Positions 20,333 to 29,963 of a stretch of 64,000 nucleotides of DNA are shown here, piece after piece; within the stretch, counting starts at the first letter, position 1; each line of letters starts with the position of its first letter. A program made the position numbers and the translations under genes. The notes beneath the pieces were generated by a model. The model was not told where the DNA came from and did no database searches. It saw only the letters and a program-made list of their open reading frames with translations. Source of the DNA: Pseudomonas sp. Gutcm_11s (lineage in GTDB: Bacteria; Pseudomonadota; Gammaproteobacteria; Pseudomonadales; Pseudomonadaceae); the NCBI RefSeq assembly GCF_028649395.1, contig NZ_JAQSUW010000014.1, positions 790,315 through 854,314 of the forward strand, written 5' to 3'.

Positions 20333-21946
20333 ATGACCGAGCAGAACAACCTCATCGAAGTACGCGACCTGGCCGTCGAGTTCGTCACCGGCGACAAGGC
20401 CGTGCGGGTGGTCGAGGGTATCAGCTTCGATATCCGCAAGGGCGAGACCCTGGCCCTGGTCGGCGAGAGCGGCTCGGGCAAGTCTGTCACCGCCCACTCC
20501 ATCCTGCGCCTGCTGCCCTACCCGCTGGCCCGCCACCCGGCCGGCAGCATCCAGCACGGTGGCCAGGACCTGCTCAAGCTGGCCCCGGACAAGCTGCGCG
20601 GCATCCGCGGCAACCGCATCGCCATGGTGTTTCAGGAGCCGATGACCTCGCTCAACCCGCTGCACAGCATCGGCAAGCAGATCGGCGAGGTACTGGCCTG
20701 GCACAAGGGTCTGACCGGCGAGGCCGCTCAGGCACGGATCATCGAGCTGCTGGAACTGGTCGGCATCCCCGAACCGGCCAAGCGCCTCAAGGCCTTTCCG
20801 CACGAACTTTCCGGCGGCCAGCGTCAACGGGTGATGATCGCTATGGCCCTGGCCAACGAGCCGGAGCTGCTGATCGCCGACGAGCCGACCACCGCGCTGG
20901 ACGTCACCGTGCAGCTGAAGATCCTCGATCTGCTCAAGGAATTGCAGGCCCGCCTGGGCATGGCCCTGCTGCTGATCACCCACGATCTCAACCTGGTGCG
21001 ACGAATCGCCCATCGCGTATGTGTCATGCAGCGCGGTTGCATCGTCGAACAGGCGTCGTGTGATGAATTGTTCCGCGCTCCGCAGCATCCCTATACCCGG
21101 GAACTGCTTGGCGCCGAGCCCAGCGGCATGCCTGCGGCCAACCCCGCCGGCGCGCCGCTGCTGGAAGTGGGCGACCTGCGCGTGTGGTTCCCGATCAAGA
21201 AGGGAGTGTTGCGGCGCACGGTCGATCATGTGAAGGCGGTGGACGGAATCGACTTCAGCCTGCCCCAGGGCCAGACCCTGGGCATAGTCGGCGAGAGCGG
21301 CTCCGGCAAGTCCACCCTCGGCATGGCGATCCTGCGGCTGCTCAGCAGCCAGGGCGCCATCCGCTTCCAGGGCCAGGCGCTGGATGGACTGTCGCAACAG
21401 GCTGTAAGGCCTCTGCGGCGGCAGATGCAGGTGGTCTTCCAGGACCCCTTCGGCAGTCTCAGCCCACGCATGTGCGTGAGCCAGATCGTCGGCGAGGGCC
21501 TGCGAATTCACGGCATCGGCAGCGAGGAGGAGCAGGAACAGGCCGTCATCGACGCGCTCAAGGAGGTGGGATTGGACCCGGAGACCCGGTTCCGCTACCC
21601 CCATGAGTTTTCCGGCGGGCAACGGCAGAGGATTGCCATTGCCCGGGCACTGGTGCTGAAACCGGCGCTGATACTACTGGACGAGCCCACTTCGGCGCTC
21701 GACCGCACGGTACAGCGCCAAGTAGTGGAACTCCTGCGCTCGTTGCAGGCCAAGTACAACCTGACCTACCTGTTCATCAGCCATGACCTGGCGGTGGTCA
21801 GGGCCCTTAGCCACCAGCTGATGGTGGTGAAACAGGGCAAGGTGGTTGAGCAGGGGCCAGCCGAGACAGTGTTCTCCGCTCCACAGCACCCTTATACCCA
21901 GCAGTTGCTGGAAGCCGCATTCATGGCTCCGGCAACCGCCGACTAA
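20333..21946 (+). CDS. nppD: Duplicated ABC ATPase NppD (YejF type)
   Basis: A 537-residue protein made of two complete nucleotide-binding domains. Each has a Walker A GESGSGKS (about residues 44-51 and 321-328), an LSGGQ- or FSGGQ-type signature ([34 protein letters not shown]), a Walker B ([24 protein letters not shown]) and a switch His (THDLN, SHDLA). Short C-terminal oligopeptide extensions follow each domain. It energises the NppBC channel. GAGGAAATGAG gives the ribosome site at 20333. fabI follows 21 bp downstream and could be transcribed from the same operon. Confidence 0.92.
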   Translation: MTEQNNLIEVRDLAVEFVTGDKAVRVVEGISFDIRKGETLALVGESGSGKSVTAHSILRLLPYPLARHPAGSIQHGGQDLLKLAPDKLRGIRGNRIAMVFQEPMTSLNPLHSIGKQIGEVLAWHKGLTGEAAQARIIELLELVGIPEPAKRLKAFPHELSGGQRQRVMIAMALANEPELLIADEPTTALDVTVQLKILDLLKELQARLGMALLLITHDLNLVRRIAHRVCVMQRGCIVEQASCDELFRAPQHPYTRELLGAEPSGMPAANPAGAPLLEVGDLRVWFPIKKGVLRRTVDHVKAVDGIDFSLPQGQTLGIVGESGSGKSTLGMAILRLLSSQGAIRFQGQALDGLSQQAVRPLRRQMQVVFQDPFGSLSPRMCVSQIVGEGLRIHGIGSEEEQEQAVIDALKEVGLDPETRFRYPHEFSGGQRQRIAIARALVLKPALILLDEPTSALDRTVQRQVVELLRSLQAKYNLTYLFISHDLAVVRALSHQLMVVKQGKVVEQGPAETVFSAPQHPYTQQLLEAAFMAPATAD

Positions 21947-21967
21947 CTGAAAAGAGGAATGACGCAC

Positions 21968-22762
21968 ATGGGTTTTCTCGCCGGTAAGCGCGTACTGATC
22001 GTTGGCGTGGCCAGCAAACTGTCGATCGCCTCGGGCATCGCCGCCGCCATGCACCGCGAGGGCGCCGAGCTCGCCTTCACCTACCAGAACGACAAGCTCA
22101 AGGGCCGCGTCGAAGAGTTCGCCGCTGGCTGGGGCTCCAACCCCGAGTTGTGCTTCCCCTGCGACGTAGCCAATGACGACGAGATCGCCAAGGTCTTCGA
22201 GGAGCTGAGCAAGAAGTGGGACGGCCTGGACTGCATCGTCCACTCCGTTGGCTTCGCCCCGGGCGACCAGCTGGATGGCGACTTCACCGCCGTCACCACC
22301 CGCGACGGCTTCAAGATCGCCCACGACATCAGCGCGTACAGCCTGGTGGCTCTGGCCAAGGCCGGTCGCGAGCTGATGCAGGGCAGAGGCGGCAGCATCC
22401 TCACCCTCTCCTACCTGGGCGCCGAGCGCACCATGCCCAACTACAACGTGATGGGCATGGCCAAGGCCAGCCTGGAGGCCGGTGTACGCTACCTGGCCGG
22501 CAGCCTCGGTCCGGAAGGCACCCGCGTCAATGCCATCTCCGCCGGCCCGATCCGCACCCTGGCCGCCAGCGGCATCAAGAGCTTCCGCAAGATGCTCGCC
22601 GCCAACGAGAAGCAGACCCCGCTGCGCCGTAACGTGACCATCGAGGAAGTCGGCAACGCCGGCGCCTTCCTCTGCTCCGACCTGGCCTCGGGCATCAGCG
22701 GCGAGATCCTCTACGTCGACGGCGGCTTCAACACTACCGCCATGGGCGCCATCGAGGACTGA
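21968..22762 (+). CDS. fabI: Enoyl-[acyl-carrier-protein] reductase FabI
   Basis: A 264-residue protein very close to Pseudomonas FabI. It starts at the ATG at 21968, nine bases after AGAGGA; the in-frame ATG at 21959 is too close to that site. The active residues are Tyr149, Tyr159 and Lys166 (YNVMGMAK), and [15 protein letters not shown] forms the NADH-binding region. It reduces trans-2-enoyl-ACP in the last step of fatty acid elongation and is the target of triclosan. It is followed by its own terminator and faces ppiD. Confidence 0.96.
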   Translation: MGFLAGKRVLIVGVASKLSIASGIAAAMHREGAELAFTYQNDKLKGRVEEFAAGWGSNPELCFPCDVANDDEIAKVFEELSKKWDGLDCIVHSVGFAPGDQLDGDFTAVTTRDGFKIAHDISAYSLVALAKAGRELMQGRGGSILTLSYLGAERTMPNYNVMGMAKASLEAGVRYLAGSLGPEGTRVNAISAGPIRTLAASGIKSFRKMLAANEKQTPLRRNVTIEEVGNAGAFLCSDLASGISGEILYVDGGFNTTAMGAIED

Positions 22763-22774
22763 TCCTCGCGCCGA

Positions 22775-22806
22775 TAAAAAGCCCGGCTACAGGCCGGGCT
22801 TTTTTA
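22775..22806 (+). terminator. Rho-independent terminator after fabI
   Basis: AAAAAGCCCGGC and GCCGGGCTTTTTT form a GC-rich stem around TACAG, ending in a run of T, 12 bases after the fabI stop. Confidence 0.9.
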
Positions 22807-22815
22807 TGCCGCAAA

Positions 22816-22847
22816 TAAAAAGGCCGCTGATCGCTCAGCGGCCTTTC
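22816..22847 (-). terminator. Rho-independent terminator after ppiD
   Basis: On the minus strand a stem AGGCCGCTGA/TCAGCGGCCT with loop GCGA is followed by TTTTTATTT. It lies 18 bases after the ppiD stop codon. The fabI and ppiD terminators stand back to back. Confidence 0.88.
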
Positions 22848-22864
22848 ATCAGACCAGATCCGGC

Positions 22865-24721
22865 TCAGAAGCGCTCGATGTCGGCCTGCTCTTGCAGATG
22901 CTTGCGGTAGGCCGCGAAGTCCTGCTGACCGGCACGCGAGGCCAGGAAGCGGCGGTAGCTGGTCTTCTCTTCCTCGCTCAGCTCGGCCTTGGCCTGGCCG
23001 ATGCCATCCAGACGCAGCACCACGTAGTCGCCGTTGCTCAGCGTGACGCCAGCAAAGGTCGGCTTGCCGTCATCGCCAGGCTTGCTCATGCGGAACAGCG
23101 CCTGCAGCACCACGGGCTCGACACCATCCTGGCTACGGCCGGCGGCCTGCACGACCTTCCAGTCCTTGCTGTCGCCTTCGCCCTTGCGCAGGGCGGCCAT
23201 CAGGGCCTCGCCATCGGCCTTGGCGACTTCGCCGGCCTTCTTCTGCGCCAGGGTGTTGCGGATGCCGGCGGAAACTTCCTCCAGCGGCAGCAGCGCGGGC
23301 TTCTTATGCTCCTTCACGCGCAACACCAGAGTGGTGTCCGGATCCAGCTCGATGGCACCGCTGTTAGCGCCGTCTTCCAGCACCTCGGTGCTGAACGCGG
23401 CCTGCACCACCTGACGATTAGCAGCGACGCCCTCGCCACCCTCACGACCGAAGGCACCGCTGGTCTGCACCTGCAGACCCAGTTCCTGAGCCGGCTGGGA
23501 CAGGTCGGAAGCCTCGAAGCTGGCTTCCTCCAGTTGCTTGGCTGCTTCGACGAAGCGCTGCTCGACCTGCTGCGTCTTGACGTCGCGCTCCAGCTTGCCC
23601 TTCAGGCTGGCGAAGCTCGGCACCTCGGCTGCTTGCACGTCCAGCAGCTTGATCAGGTGCCAGCCGAAGGCGGTGCGTACCGGCGTGGAAACCTCACCCT
23701 TCTTCAGCGCGTACAGCGCCTGCTCGAACTCGGGGTCGTATACGCCCGGACCAGCGAAGCCCAGATCACCACCCGTGCTGGCGGAGCCCGGGTCCTGGGA
23801 AACTTCCTTGGCCAGCTTGGCGAAATCCTCGCCCTGCTTCAGGCGCTCAGCCACTTCGTCGAGCTTGGCCTTGGCCTGCTCGTCGCTGAGCTTGTCGTTC
23901 ACTTCCAGCAGGATGTGCGCGCCGCGGCGCTGCTCGGCCAGGTTGGCCACTTCCTTCTGGTACAGCGCCTGCAGCTCCTCATCGCTGGCCTTGGCCTCGG
24001 CGAAGAAACGCTCCTTGGTCAGCTCGACATACTCGACCACGACCTGCTCGGGACTCATGAACTGGTCCTGATGAGCGTCGTAGTAGGTCTTGATCTCGTC
24101 GTCCTTCAGCTCGACCGCCTTGGCATCCGCCGCCACGGTGTGGCTGGCAAAGTCGCGGGTCTGCCTGTCCAGCTGGACGAAGGTCTGCAGCTCGGCATCG
24201 GTGACGAAGTTGCTGCCGGCCAGGGTGGCCTGCAGCTGGCTGACCAGCACGTCCTGGCGCAGGCGCTCACGGAACTGCATGCGAGTCATGCCCTGCTGCT
24301 GCAGGATCTGGTCGAAGCGAGCGGAGTTGAACTTGCCGTCGATCTGGAAGGCCGGGGTCTGCAGGATCAGTTGATCCAGCGAGGCATCGGAGAAGTCCAT
24401 GCCCGACTCTTTGGCACCCTGCAGCAGCAGTGTGCGCTCGACCAGGCTGTCGAGGGCGGCATTGCGCAGCAGCTTGTCGTCCAGCAGGGATGCATCGAAG
24501 TCCTTGCCGAACTGCTGGATCAGCTGACGGCGCTGCATATCAACCGCAGCGTTGAGGCTGTCCAGGCTGATATCTTCGCCATTGACCTCGGCGGCGTTAC
24601 GGCTGTTGCTGGTGGACTGGATAATGGCGTCGAAACCGGTAAGGGCCATCAGCACGACGATCACGCCAATGATTGCCTTGGCGATCCAGCCCTGGGAGTT
24701 GTCCCTGATGTTCTGCAGCAT
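22865..24721 (-). CDS. ppiD: Periplasmic folding chaperone PpiD
   Basis: A 618-residue SurA-like protein with an N-terminal membrane anchor (AKAIIGVIVVLMALTGFDAII, about residues 14-34), an N-terminal chaperone region (SNSRNAAEVNGEDISLDSLNAAV) and a parvulin domain around residues 265-360 (RRGAHILLEVNDKLSD, DLGFAGPGVYDPEFEQALYALKKGEVS). PpiD sits in the inner membrane facing the periplasm and helps newly secreted proteins leave the Sec translocon. The parvulin domain is often weakly active or inactive in PpiD. It is downstream of hupB, after a hairpin terminator. Confidence 0.93.
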   Translation of the reverse strand: MLQNIRDNSQGWIAKAIIGVIVVLMALTGFDAIIQSTSNSRNAAEVNGEDISLDSLNAAVDMQRRQLIQQFGKDFDASLLDDKLLRNAALDSLVERTLLLQGAKESGMDFSDASLDQLILQTPAFQIDGKFNSARFDQILQQQGMTRMQFRERLRQDVLVSQLQATLAGSNFVTDAELQTFVQLDRQTRDFASHTVAADAKAVELKDDEIKTYYDAHQDQFMSPEQVVVEYVELTKERFFAEAKASDEELQALYQKEVANLAEQRRGAHILLEVNDKLSDEQAKAKLDEVAERLKQGEDFAKLAKEVSQDPGSASTGGDLGFAGPGVYDPEFEQALYALKKGEVSTPVRTAFGWHLIKLLDVQAAEVPSFASLKGKLERDVKTQQVEQRFVEAAKQLEEASFEASDLSQPAQELGLQVQTSGAFGREGGEGVAANRQVVQAAFSTEVLEDGANSGAIELDPDTTLVLRVKEHKKPALLPLEEVSAGIRNTLAQKKAGEVAKADGEALMAALRKGEGDSKDWKVVQAAGRSQDGVEPVVLQALFRMSKPGDDGKPTFAGVTLSNGDYVVLRLDGIGQAKAELSEEEKTSYRRFLASRAGQQDFAAYRKHLQEQADIERF

Positions 24722-24780
24722 GCTTCCCCCGAAACGCCAGCACTGAAAGCAGCCATGCAGCGTGGGTATGAAATCCGGAT

Positions 24781-24810
24781 AAAAGAAAGGCGCATCCGAG
24801 GATGCGCCTT
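24781..24810 (-). terminator. Terminator between hupB and ppiD
   Basis: A perfect 10-bp stem (AAGGCGCATC 24787-24796 with GATGCGCCTT 24801-24810, loop CGAG) is followed on the minus strand by TTCTTTT. It lies about 80 bases after the hupB stop. Confidence 0.8.
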
Positions 24811-24891
24811 CTCATAACTGTTGGAGTGCTTTCGCAGCTCCGTGCCGGGTCGGGTTACCCCAGCCCGGCGAGGGCCAAGCCCGAGAGACGC

Positions 24892-25164
24892 TTAGTTGAC
24901 GGCGTCTTTCAGAGCCTTGCCAGCTTTGAAGCCCGGGATCTTGGCAGCAGCGATCTTGATCGGCTTGCCAGTCTGCGGGTTGCGGCCGGTACGAGCAGCA
25001 CGCTCTTTAACGGCGAAAGTACCGAAGCCAACCAGCACCACGGAATCACCAGCCTTCAGAGCGCCAGTGACGGATTCAATCACTGCGTCCAGCGCGCGGC
25101 CAGCAACAGCTTTCGGGATATCAGCGGATGCGGCGATGGCATCAATCAGTTCCGACTTGTTCAC
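24892..25164 (-). CDS. hupB: DNA-binding protein HU-beta
   Basis: The 90-residue HU/IHF-family protein has the DNA-binding arm [32 protein letters not shown] typical of HU. It starts at a GTG (25164), with AGGGGA eight bases upstream. HU bends and compacts DNA as a dimer. The lon-hupB-ppiD order is conserved in gammaproteobacteria. A strong sigma70 promoter lies about 95 bases upstream, in keeping with the abundance of HU. Confidence 0.96.
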   Translation of the reverse strand: MNKSELIDAIAASADIPKAVAGRALDAVIESVTGALKAGDSVVLVGFGTFAVKERAARTGRNPQTGKPIKIAAAKIPGFKAGKALKDAVN

Positions 25165-25257
25165 TCTTAAGTCCCCTTATTTCTGTTGAGTTGTTTCTTA
25201 GTTGTTTGGTGTAAGCAAAGCGGGTGCTGAAAGGGCCTGCCGACACATAGGAGCCGC

Positions 25258-25287
25258 TTTATAACAAGGGCTCGAAAATAGTGTCAA
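25258..25287 (-). promoter_or_regulatory. Strong sigma70 promoter of hupB
   Basis: On the minus strand a perfect TTGACA (25287-25282) is followed after 18 bases by TATAAA (25263-25258). The transcript would have a leader of about 90 bases before the GTG start. Confidence 0.8.
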
Positions 25288-25300
25288 GGAAGCCCCCCGG

Positions 25301-27697
25301 CTAATGCGTGCTGATTCGCTCCTTGGAATCAGTCTCGCGCGAGTCATCCTTTGCAACCATCTCGGGAGCCGCATCGGGCAAGGGCTCCGGGGCGTATTGC
25401 AGCGCAATTTGCAGGACCTCGTCAATCCATTTAACCGGCTTAATGGTCAGGTCCTGCTTAATATTCTCCGGAATTTCCTTGAGATCACGGACATTCTCTT
25501 CCGGGATGATCACGGTCTTGATTCCACCACGGTGAGCGGCCAGGAGTTTTTCCTTCAGGCCACCAATCGCCAGCACCTGCCCACGCAGGGTGATCTCGCC
25601 GGTCATGGCAACATCGGCCCGCACCGGGATCTGCGTCAGCGCCGAGACCAGAGCGGTGCACAAGCCGATACCGGCACTCGGGCCGTCCTTCGGCGTGGCG
25701 CCTTCCGGCATGTGGATGTGTACGTCGCGCTTCTCGTGGAAGTCCGGAGCAATCCCCAGGCTCTTGGAGCGGCTACGCACCACGGTCAGGGCAGCAGTCA
25801 TCGACTCGGCCATCACATCACCAAGCGAGCCGGTCTTGATCAACTGGCCCTTGCCCGGGACAACCGCAGTCTCGATGGTCAGCAACTCACCACCCACCTG
25901 GGTCCAGGCCAGCCCGGTAACCTGGCCGATCTGGTCCTGCTGCTCGGCCAGGCCATGGCGATAGCGACGCACGCCCAGGTAGTGCTCCAGCGAATCCGGA
26001 GTGACCTGCACCTTGATGCGCTTCTCCTTGGCATGCTCCTTGACCGCCTTGCGGCAGACCTTGGAAATCTGCCGCTCCAGGCTACGCACACCGGCCTCGC
26101 GGGTGTAGTAACGAATGATGTCGCGGATTGCCGCCTCTTCGAACTCCAGCTCGCCCTTCTTCAGGCCGTTGGCCTGCACCTGCTTGGGCGTGAGGTACTT
26201 GATGGCGATGTTGACCTTCTCGTCCTCGGTGTAGCCCGGCAGACGAATGACTTCCATACGATCCAGCAGCGGACCGGGAATGTTCATCGAGTTGGCGGTG
26301 CAGATGAACATCACGTCCGAGAGGTCGTAATCGACCTCCAGATAGTGGTCGTTGAAGTTGTGGTTCTGCTCCGGGTCCAGCACCTCGAGCAACGCCGAGG
26401 CAGGGTCGCCACGCATGTCGCTGCCCATCTTGTCGATCTCGTCGAGCAGGAACAGCGGGTTACGCACGCCAACCTTGGTCAGCTTCTGGATCAGGCGACC
26501 AGGCATGGAGCCGATATAGGTACGGCGGTGACCGCGGATCTCGGCCTCGTCACGCACGCCACCCAGGGCCATGCGCACGAACTTGCGATTGGTGGCACGC
26601 GCAATGGATTCGGCCAGCGAGGTCTTGCCCACGCCAGGCGGACCGACCAGGCAGAGTACCGGCCCCTTGAGCTTCTTCACCCGTTTCTGTACGGCGAGAT
26701 ACTCGAGGATGCGCTCCTTCACCTCCTCCAGACCGAAGTGATCGGCCTCGAGGATGTCCTCGGCCTTGGTCAGGTCCAAGCGCACCTTGCTCTCGGCCTT
26801 CCACGGCACGTTGGTCAGCCAGTCGATGTACGAGCGCACCACGGTGGCCTCGGCCGACATCGGCGACATCTGCTTGAGCTTGTTCAGCTCGGCATTGGCC
26901 TTGGCGTGGGCCTCCTTGGTCAGGCCGGCGTTCTCGATGCGCTTCTTCAGCTCGTCGATCTCGTTGTGGCCTTCGTCGATGTCGCCCAACTCCTTCTGAA
27001 TGGCCTTCATCTGCTCATTCAGGTAGTACTCGCGCTGGCTGCGCTCCATCTGCTTCTTGACCCGGCCACGGATACGCTTCTCGACCTGCAGCAGGTCGAT
27101 CTCGGCATCCAGCAACGCCAGCACATGCTCGACGCGCTCGGCCAGGCTGGTGATCTCGAGGATTTCCTGCTTCTGCTCGATCTTCAGCACCATGTGCGCG
27201 GCCATGGTGTCGACCAGGCGCGCTGGCTCATCGATGCTGTTCAGCGAGGACAGCACCTCGGCCGGCACCTTCTTGCCCAGCTGCACATACTGTTCGAACT
27301 GGCTCAACAGACTACGGGTAAAGACTTCCGACTCGCGTTCGGCAACTTCGCTCTCGTCGAGCAGTTGCACCTCAGCACGGCAATGACCATCCACTTCGAT
27401 GAACTTCTGCACTGCACCGCGCTGCTCGCCCTCTACCAGTACCTTCACAGTACCGTCGGGCAGCTTGAGCAGCTGCAATACGGTGGCCACAGTTCCCATG
27501 CGATACAACGCGTCTTCGCCCGGATCATCATCTGCGGGGTTGCGCTGCGCCAGCAGGAGGATCTGCTTGTCGCCCCCCATGGCGGCTTCCAGAGCCTCGA
27601 TGGACTTCTCGCGACCGACGAACAGCGGGATGACCATGTGTGGATAGACCACGACATCACGCAGCGGCAGGAGAGGCAATTCGATGGTTGTCTTCAT
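25301..27697 (-). CDS. lon: ATP-dependent protease Lon
   Basis: The 798-residue product has the full Lon layout. An N-terminal substrate domain starts [24 protein letters not shown], a coiled-coil region follows (about 190-270), and the AAA+ domain has Walker [10 protein letters not shown] and Walker [12 protein letters not shown]. The C-terminal protease domain has the catalytic Ser in PKDGPSAG and the Lys in [16 protein letters not shown]. It degrades damaged and short-lived regulatory proteins. An extra acidic tail ends the protein ([19 protein letters not shown]). A heat-shock promoter precedes it. Confidence 0.97.
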   Translation of the reverse strand: MKTTIELPLLPLRDVVVYPHMVIPLFVGREKSIEALEAAMGGDKQILLLAQRNPADDDPGEDALYRMGTVATVLQLLKLPDGTVKVLVEGEQRGAVQKFIEVDGHCRAEVQLLDESEVAERESEVFTRSLLSQFEQYVQLGKKVPAEVLSSLNSIDEPARLVDTMAAHMVLKIEQKQEILEITSLAERVEHVLALLDAEIDLLQVEKRIRGRVKKQMERSQREYYLNEQMKAIQKELGDIDEGHNEIDELKKRIENAGLTKEAHAKANAELNKLKQMSPMSAEATVVRSYIDWLTNVPWKAESKVRLDLTKAEDILEADHFGLEEVKERILEYLAVQKRVKKLKGPVLCLVGPPGVGKTSLAESIARATNRKFVRMALGGVRDEAEIRGHRRTYIGSMPGRLIQKLTKVGVRNPLFLLDEIDKMGSDMRGDPASALLEVLDPEQNHNFNDHYLEVDYDLSDVMFICTANSMNIPGPLLDRMEVIRLPGYTEDEKVNIAIKYLTPKQVQANGLKKGELEFEEAAIRDIIRYYTREAGVRSLERQISKVCRKAVKEHAKEKRIKVQVTPDSLEHYLGVRRYRHGLAEQQDQIGQVTGLAWTQVGGELLTIETAVVPGKGQLIKTGSLGDVMAESMTAALTVVRSRSKSLGIAPDFHEKRDVHIHMPEGATPKDGPSAGIGLCTALVSALTQIPVRADVAMTGEITLRGQVLAIGGLKEKLLAAHRGGIKTVIIPEENVRDLKEIPENIKQDLTIKPVKWIDEVLQIALQYAPEPLPDAAPEMVAKDDSRETDSKERISTH

Positions 27698-27755
27698 GAT
27701 TTCAGCTCTACGGCGGCCATTCGGCCGTAATCGGACGGGAGTACCCTTGACCCTA

Positions 27756-27784
27756 AGATGGGGCCACCCCTAGGAAAAAACAAG
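27756..27784 (-). promoter_or_regulatory. Sigma32 heat-shock promoter of lon
   Basis: On the minus strand CTTGTT (27784-27779) and CCCCATCT (27763-27756) are separated by 15 bases, matching the RpoH pattern CTTGAA-N13-15-CCCCATNT. The -10 element is perfect and the -35 keeps CTTG. It lies about 60 bases before the lon start codon, downstream of the clpX terminator. Confidence 0.8.
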
Positions 27785-27796
27785 CGAGAAAGGCGG

Positions 27797-27825
27797 AAAA
27801 GCAAAGGGCCCCGCAGGGCCCTTTG
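27797..27825 (-). terminator. Rho-independent terminator after clpX
   Basis: A perfect 10-bp stem (CAAAGGGCCC 27802-27811 with GGGCCCTTTG 27816-27825) is followed on the minus strand by CTTTT, 16 bases after the clpX stop codon. It separates clpX from lon. Confidence 0.85.
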
Positions 27826-27840
27826 TTTCAGCGTTAGACG

Positions 27841-29121
27841 TCAGGCGTCTGGTGCAGCCTTGGCTGGCGGCTCGCTGTTTTCGTAGATCAGCAGGGGCTT
27901 GGAAGAACCCTCGATCACACTCTCGTCGATCACCACCTTGCTGACATCGCTCTGCGAGGGGATCTCGTACATGGTGTCGAGCAGCACGCCTTCGAGGATC
28001 GAACGCAGACCACGAGCACCAGTCTTGCGCTCAAGCGCACGATGAGCCACGGCCTTCAGCGCGTCGGCACGGAACTCCAGGTCGACGCCTTCCATCTCGA
28101 ACAGCTTGGCGTATTGCTTGGTCAGCGCGTTCTTCGGCTCGGTGAGTATCTGCATCAGCGCAGCCTCGTCCAACTCGTCGAGAGTCGCGATAACCGGCAG
28201 ACGACCGACGAATTCCGGAATAAGACCGAACTTCACCAGATCGTCCGGCTCGACCTCACGCAGCGCCTCGCCAACCTTCTTGCCCAGGTCCGGGCTGCGC
28301 ACTTCGGCATTGAAGCCGATGCCGCCCTTGGTGGAACGAGCCTGAATGACCTTCTCCAGACCAGCGAATGCACCACCACAGATGAACAGAATGTTGCGGG
28401 TATCGACCTGCAGGAACTCCTGCTGCGGGTGCTTGCGACCACCCTGTGGCGGAACCGAGGCGACAGTGCCTTCGATCAGTTTCAGCAGAGCCTGCTGCAC
28501 GCCCTCACCCGATACGTCGCGGGTAATGGACGGGTTGTCAGATTTGCGCGAGATCTTGTCGATTTCGTCGATGTAGACGATGCCCATCTGGGCCTTCTCG
28601 ACATCGTAATCGCACTTCTGCAGCAGCTTCTGGATGATGTTCTCGACGTCCTCACCCACATAACCGGCTTCGGTCAGGGTGGTGGCGTCGGCGATGGTGA
28701 ACGGCACATTGAGCAGGCGAGCCAGGGTCTCGGCCAGCAGGGTCTTGCCCGAACCGGTAGGACCGATCAGCAGGATGTTGCTCTTGCCGAGCTCGACGTC
28801 ATCTTTCTTGTCGCGCTGATTCAGACGCTTGTAGTGGTTGTATACGGCAACGGAGAGCACCTTCTTGGCGCGCTCCTGACCGATCACATACTGATCCAGA
28901 ATGCCGCTGATTTCTTTGGGCGCAGGCAACTTGTGCGCGCTGCTTTCGGCCTGGGCTTCCTGCACCTCCTCGCGGATGATGTCATTGCACAGGTCGACGC
29001 ACTCGTCGCAGATAAAGACCGAGGGACCGGCGATCAGCTTGCGCACTTCGTGCTGGCTTTTGCCGCAGAAGGAGCAATAAAGAAGCTTGCCGTTATCCTC
29101 GCCGTTGCGGGTGTCAGTCAT
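27841..29121 (-). CDS. clpX: ClpX, ATPase and substrate-recognition subunit of ClpXP
   Basis: A 426-residue product starting at the ATG at 29121 ([12 protein letters not shown]). A C4 zinc finger at the N-terminus (YCSFCGKS and [10 protein letters not shown]) precedes the AAA+ domain with Walker A GPTGSGKT, Walker [11 protein letters not shown] and the pore loop GYVGED. The IGF-type ClpP-binding loop region is in the middle of the AAA+ domain. ClpX unfolds tagged proteins and feeds them to ClpP. It lies 108 bp downstream of clpP, with a hairpin and a possible promoter of its own in between. Confidence 0.97.
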   Translation of the reverse strand: MTDTRNGEDNGKLLYCSFCGKSQHEVRKLIAGPSVFICDECVDLCNDIIREEVQEAQAESSAHKLPAPKEISGILDQYVIGQERAKKVLSVAVYNHYKRLNQRDKKDDVELGKSNILLIGPTGSGKTLLAETLARLLNVPFTIADATTLTEAGYVGEDVENIIQKLLQKCDYDVEKAQMGIVYIDEIDKISRKSDNPSITRDVSGEGVQQALLKLIEGTVASVPPQGGRKHPQQEFLQVDTRNILFICGGAFAGLEKVIQARSTKGGIGFNAEVRSPDLGKKVGEALREVEPDDLVKFGLIPEFVGRLPVIATLDELDEAALMQILTEPKNALTKQYAKLFEMEGVDLEFRADALKAVAHRALERKTGARGLRSILEGVLLDTMYEIPSQSDVSKVVIDESVIEGSSKPLLIYENSEPPAKAAPDA

Positions 29122-29154
29122 TAGATCGATCCAATACGGTAGGCATGAAACACA

Positions 29155-29182
29155 AGATGAAGGCAATTGCGGGCATTTTCAA
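29155..29182 (-). promoter_or_regulatory. Candidate promoter before clpX
   Basis: On the minus strand TTGAAA (29182-29177) and CTTCATCT (29162-29155) are 14 bases apart. The pattern partly resembles an RpoH promoter (-10 CCCCATNT), with weaker C content. It would give clpX expression independent of clpP. Confidence 0.35.
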
Positions 29183-29192
29183 CCCTGCGGGA

Positions 29193-29212
29193 CGGCCGGA
29201 TTCACCCGGCCG
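29193..29212 (-). other. Hairpin between clpP and clpX
   Basis: A perfect 7-bp GC stem (CGGCCGG 29193-29199 with CCGGCCG 29206-29212, loop ATTCAC) lies 17 bases after the clpP stop codon. No T-run follows, so it may only slow transcription or stabilise the clpP mRNA end. Confidence 0.45.
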
Positions 29213-29229
29213 CTACGCTCAAACGCGGA

Positions 29230-29871
29230 TCAGACTGCCAGCTGGCGCTTGCTCAGAACCTGATCGATGAGGCCGTATTTGACCGCCTCGTCGCCGCTCA
29301 TGAAGTTGTCGCGATCGGTATCCTTGGCAATTACGTCGATCGGCTGCTTGCAGTGATCGGCCAGAATCTTGTTCAGGCGCTCGCGGATGGTGAGGATCTC
29401 ACGGGCGTGAATCTCGATATCCGAGGCCTGGCCCTGGAAGCCGCCCAGCGGCTGGTGGATCATCATGCGCGAATGCGGCAGGCAGTAGCGCTTGCCAGCG
29501 GCACCGCCAGCCAGCAGCAGAGCACCCATGCTGCAGGCCTGGCCGATGCAGATGGTCGACACGTCGGGCTTGATGAACTGCATGGTGTCGTAGATCGACA
29601 TACCGGCAGTCACCGAACCGCCCGGCGAGTTGATGTACAGGTGGATGTCCTTGTCCGGGTTCTCGGCTTCAAGGAACAGCAGCTGAGCCACGACCAGGTT
29701 GGCCATGTAGTCCTCGACCTGGCCAACCAGGAAGATCACTCGCTCCTTCAGCAGGCGGGAGTAGATGTCGTAGGCGCGCTCGCCACGGGCGGACTGCTCG
29801 ATCACCATCGGCACGAGGCCACCGGCGGCTTGGATGTCTGGCATGGTGTTCATGAAAGAGTTGTGCGACAT
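29230..29871 (-). CDS. clpP: ATP-dependent Clp protease proteolytic subunit ClpP
   Basis: A 213-residue serine protease starting at the ATG at 29871, nine bases after GGGAGA; the longer frame to 29898 lacks such a site. The catalytic triad is Ser114 ([11 protein letters not shown]), His139 (HSRMMIHQP) and Asp188 (KDTDRD), and the oxyanion region is [12 protein letters not shown]. The N-terminus [21 protein letters not shown] is a propeptide-bearing end as in ClpP1 of P. aeruginosa. Tetradecamers degrade proteins delivered by ClpX or ClpA. It lies between tig and clpX. Confidence 0.97.
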   Translation of the reverse strand: MSHNSFMNTMPDIQAAGGLVPMVIEQSARGERAYDIYSRLLKERVIFLVGQVEDYMANLVVAQLLFLEAENPDKDIHLYINSPGGSVTAGMSIYDTMQFIKPDVSTICIGQACSMGALLLAGGAAGKRYCLPHSRMMIHQPLGGFQGQASDIEIHAREILTIRERLNKILADHCKQPIDVIAKDTDRDNFMSGDEAVKYGLIDQVLSKRQLAV

Positions 29872-29912
29872 GTCTAGCGATCTCTCCCTAATAGTCATGT
29901 CTCTAAAGACGC

Positions 29913-29938
29913 ATAAGCCAGCACGAAGGCTGGCTTAT
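29913..29938 (-). terminator. Hairpin in the tig-clpP gap, possible attenuator
   Basis: A perfect 9-bp stem (ATAAGCCAG with CTGGCTTAT) lies 25 bases after the tig stop codon. On the minus strand it is followed by GCGTCTTTAG rather than a T-run, so read-through into clpP is likely. Confidence 0.5.
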
Positions 29939-29963
29939 GGTTGTGCTCGAACGAGGCGAGGGA

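Noticed and set aside
25304..27730. Long open frame (808 codons) on the plus strand opposite lon.
   Set aside because: High GC and codon bias of lon leave the opposite frame open. The translation is rich in His, Gln, Leu and Val without any domain pattern, and lon is certain on the other strand.
29193..29212. Hairpin after clpP considered as a true terminator.
   Set aside because: No run of T follows on the minus strand, and clpP-clpX co-transcription is usual.
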